In this document: one piece after another, positions 60,425 to 64,000 of the stretch
How the letters are laid out: the number at the start of each line of letters is the position of its first letter
Position numbering within the stretch: position 1 is the stretch's first letter
Source of the DNA: Tenebrio molitor
Taxonomy: Eukaryota > Arthropoda > Insecta > Coleoptera > Tenebrionidae
Assembly: GCF_963966145.1 (NCBI RefSeq)
Contig: NC_091049.1
Location: forward strand, 1,922,001 to 1,986,000
DNA length: 64,000 bases
Direction of reading: 5' to 3'
Notes under the pieces: model-generated
What the model saw: the letters and a program-made list of their open reading frames with translations, nothing else
What the model was told of the DNA's origin: nothing
Databases searched by the model: none
Translations under genes and position numbers: made by a program

Positions 60425-63400
60425 CTCTTGAGCAACACCCTGACGAAACTTAGCGCTTTTACCCTATTTCCCAAAGAAAGTGCTTTTTTAAAAGATAAAA
60501 ATTTTAAAACTATTCTTAAAAAAGAGAAAAATAACAAAAACGTACACAATAGACTTACAGCTTCTTCTTTATAGCTCGTCAGAATACTTTTTAAACTTTT
60601 CTCTAAGAATTTAGAACGATAATGATACGAATGTATTTTTCAAAATCAGTCATAACTTTTCAAAAATTTCTTTTTTTGACATTTTCTCGCGTTCAAACAA
60701 TGGATTCCACTTGTTTAACATTTATTTTTGATTTTGAAAATTATCAAAATCGCTCCCGAGTAGTAAAAAATTCCGATTAAGATCTGACATATTTTTTTTT
60801 ATCATTTCCTTTGTCTCAGATGGACTTCAAAAAACCAAAATATTTTTTTTTTTAGGTATGTGATAAGAATGTACCTACGATAAGTGAGAACCAACATTTT
60901 TTGATAAAATATCGATATCTTGTTACGCAATGGTAAAAAATGTCTTTTATGTTTTAAAAATATCCACCATTTTATAAATTTGATTTGGTCTATAATTTAG
61001 CAGAACACACTATATATTACATTTTCGAAATACTAAGGGCATGTCGTGTTGATCATCCTTAAGAGTTACATGTTGTATATTTTTTTATCAACTGCGTCAT
61101 AAAATATTAATCTGTCATAGAAATGTTGAAAATTTTCGAAAATAGTCCATCAAAAATTTTTTTGAGGATGTAATGTAAAGCAATTCCTTAGCTGTTTTTA
61201 CAACAAATTAGGAGGAATTAATCCAAAATTAATTAAGAATTTAGACTGCTAGTACCTACATACTTTTTATTCACAAAATCGGTATGTTGTGGTAAAAAAA
61301 ATGTCAAAAAACTATTAAATGAAAACTGTAATGTCAGTTTATGTTTGTACATAATAACTATAAAATATTACTTTGGTGTTATGATGCGCAGAAGACAAAA
61401 ATCCAATGGATAAATGTTTTAGAATCACTCTGTATATTGTTAGCACCACGATATTTTCAACTCAACAAATTTCTTAATTCATAATTGATGAAACTGTGAT
61501 ACTGATACATGATATTTTCATAATTATTTAGTCATAAGTGTGTCATCAATATAAAAAAATCCAAAATTTTCCAAAATATTTTCTTCATATTTTTTTCCAA
61601 AATGTAACAGTTGCAAATTTATTGGGAATTGCTTTGAACCACAATTACAAAAATATCAAACAATTCGATTTACGTTCACGTCTCAACAACTGTAGGTATA
61701 GATATTTACAAAATTTTAAAGACACTGTGTAGATATATTTCGAAAAATTTGTGTGTCTTCATTGTTACTAATATGTAAATCGAAAAAAATTGTACATTTC
61801 AGTGCTGTCAAGTCTCTTTCACAAACTGACGTAAAATTATACAGTGCGAAATTAAAAACAAGTCTTTTTAAATTTTTTCCACTCAAAAACTACTTTATGT
61901 ACCTTAGTTTTAACGACACCCTCACTCCTATCTTCTCTCCGCTAAGTTTTTTCCTAATCTGAGAGATCAAATTACTGAAGAGCAATCGGAAAAGTTGCGT
62001 AAAAAATATTACGGCCATTTTACTTCGACAATGTTTTCCCGTCCAGCAGTTCCGTATAAATCTTGACAAAAATAAACGAAACCGAAACATAAAGCCGAAC
62101 CATTAAAACTTGAAAGATGCCATAATAGTTGTGAAGTTGTGCGCGGCTCACTTGATTCAATTTAATATTAGAAGTTGGTTTCATAGCCAAAATGGCGGAC
62201 GAACATAAACCGAGCCAAGGCCTGTGCGAATCGATACGTCAACATTTCGCGTGGACACCCTGTACACAAAATCGGTACGATTCAAAAGAGAGGGATTGTC
62301 GTGTGGACACTGTGTATATGCCGCGGACAGCGAGGAGGCAAGGCTTGCTTGATGAATTTTGTGCGGTGCTGGATGGACTGTTAAATGGATTACGTGTCGC
62401 TACGACGCCTTCACAATCTAATGACCATCATTAATTATCTTTTTACTATTCTTTTATTGACTAGGAGAGACATCACATGCGATGTCTATTTCAAGTTTAA
62501 AAATAAATTGTCTATTGTTAATGACATCATCACGGTGATTGACTGTGTACTCCTAGTTTTAAGAGCGGTTTTACACCCGTCGTAAAAAATCTACGGTATG
62601 CACCATGTGACATATGACGTGGACCAGTTAAGGTCATATTTTGCCGAATTAGGCCAGGTACACACCGGACACTTTTTGTCGCGTCGGGTGAGTTGAGTGA
62701 ATTTTTTTTCTATTAGTTTGCAAAAGTCGACAAAATGGATTTTGCTTATTTAGGACTCGAGTTAGTTTTTAGTGTCTTGTTTCGTGGAATAGCGGGAAAA
62801 AGCTCCGCTTGCTTGCTTTTCTCTTAAAGCTTTCGTTTTTCTCTATCAATTTTAAATGGGTTATACAGAAGCTAATTTATTTTTTGGTCTGCAAATTCCA
62901 GATTAAATAAAGATATTCAAATATTTACTATTCCAAACGCCGGGGAAATTATTATTTGTTTTCTTTTAAGGTGGTTCCACATGAGTGTACCTGTCTTGTT
63001 TAGAACAATCCTTTGAACACCACTCTTAAAGCCGCTTTCGATAATTTTTCATAAGTCACTGTTTACTTCATACTAATTACAAACAATTTTAAAATGATGT
63101 GGCCCAAGCTTACTTCTTACTAATACATTTTTTTGGTTCACTAAGTATTACATACAAGTAAATAAAAGTGACAGAACAATGTTATGTAAAGATTCTAAAA
63201 TCCATTGCTCCAAAAAAAAAAAATTCAAAATTTGAAAATGATGAAAATGGTGCAATTATTGGAAATATTTTTTGACACCCTGTAAAATATTTGTTGATTA
63301 AAAAACATCATCAAATATAGCTAACAAATAATTGGAAGTAAAATTTAAAATATTTCATTAAATATCGTAGGATTTTGGACACAATAATATTTTTCTGTTT

Positions 63401-64000
63401 TCTTTACTTTTTTAATTTATATTCTTATTAAAAATTTTCAACATTTACCTTTTAGCTAGGCTAATAAAAATTCTGACTTCTATTTTTTATTATTTATTTT
63501 GTTCAATTAAGCGTTATTTGCTTTTTTATTCATCAAAACATAAAAATAAATTTTGTATAAAATATTATCAGCAACCCCTCACATTTAGCTCCGTTTTTTA
63601 TTTTAATAAAACATGCCTTAAATGATTAATTATTAAAAAATATTCCAAAAGGGACCTATTTATGTATATATCCATAACTATCAAAGTCCAAAAATCAAAT
63701 ATAAAATATACAGGGTGTTCTTCTTAAAATGTGGCTTATTTTAAAAAATAAAATTTGTAAGAAATTCAATAAAAAATAAGTGAGATTTGACAATCAGGCT
63801 TACGGCTGTAGTTTTTTCCTTCATTTTCTTTCTAGCTTTCGCTTTACTTAATTTTCCACTTACATATTTATTTTGAGTTCTCTCTTTCCTGCAGATTTTC
63901 TAAATATCCCAGTTGCTTTTACACTTCAAATTTATTTGGTTAACCAAATACAGTGCAATAACCCAGTATGTATGTTAAGTCTTAAAAATTGCATTTGACA
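60425..64000. other. AT-rich DNA without recognised genes
   Basis: Contains single TACAGGGTG/CACCCTGTA termini (about 62.26, 63.28 and 63.71 kb) and an 80-codon plus frame at 62192-62434 starting MADEHKPSQG in good ATG context, which itself includes a CACCCTGTACA word and may be transposon-derived. No domain is recognised. Confidence 0.45.

Noticed and set aside
62192..62434. 80-codon plus ORF with good ATG context
   Set aside because: Contains a CACCCTGTACA transposon-end word, no domain, no downstream exon found.

Overview
The window looks like AT-rich insect nuclear DNA, possibly from a beetle (the order is a guess). Spliceosomal introns, GC-rich coding exons in an AT-rich background, many short TA-flanked inverted-repeat elements and the absence of prokaryotic gene organisation all point this way. 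No rRNA, tRNA, CRISPR array, operon or intact transposase was found.

The one gene I can support runs on the minus strand. Four exons (46031-45720, 40749-40588, 26503-26392, 12678-12479) join with matching phases (0, 0, 1, 0) and consensus splice sites to give a 262-residue N-terminal half of a rotund/squeeze/LIN-29-type C2H2 zinc-finger transcription factor. The evidence is the conserved block LVHWMSVMAEHM in exon 2 and, at the end of exon 4, the start of a first zinc finger (KYQCKMCPQ). Exon 4 ends in a clean donor, and I see no further finger exon down to position 1, so the rest of the finger domain should lie beyond the left edge. The coding part inside the window spans over 33 kb; large introns favour rotund over its smaller paralogue squeeze, but this is inference.

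Layout, right to left in the direction of transcription. 64.0-47.5 kb: upstream DNA with no convincing gene, containing GC-rich islands, a TA-flanked short element, tandem duplications and a few coding-like fragments. 47.5-46.03 kb: GC-rich probable promoter and 5' leader, with three helically spaced CACGTG boxes, a Grainyhead-like inverted repeat and a 26-codon upstream ORF in strong initiation context. 45.7-40.7 kb: intron 1. 40.6-26.5 kb: intron 2, which holds most of the main MITE family and a long AATTAGTA-rich tract. 26.4-12.7 kb: intron 3. 12.5-0 kb: intron 4 (incomplete), with a 3 kb higher-order tandem repeat and GC-rich islands.

The repeats are the richest signal: a five-copy TA-flanked MITE family, a second three-copy family, two further single TA-flanked elements, an inverted pair of ~190 bp elements 18 kb apart, and several tandem arrays, two of which lie directly beside exon boundaries. 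I found no evidence for a novel multi-gene system. The most useful leads are the regulatory architecture of this developmental gene, the coding-like segment just upstream of it, and the MITE families.
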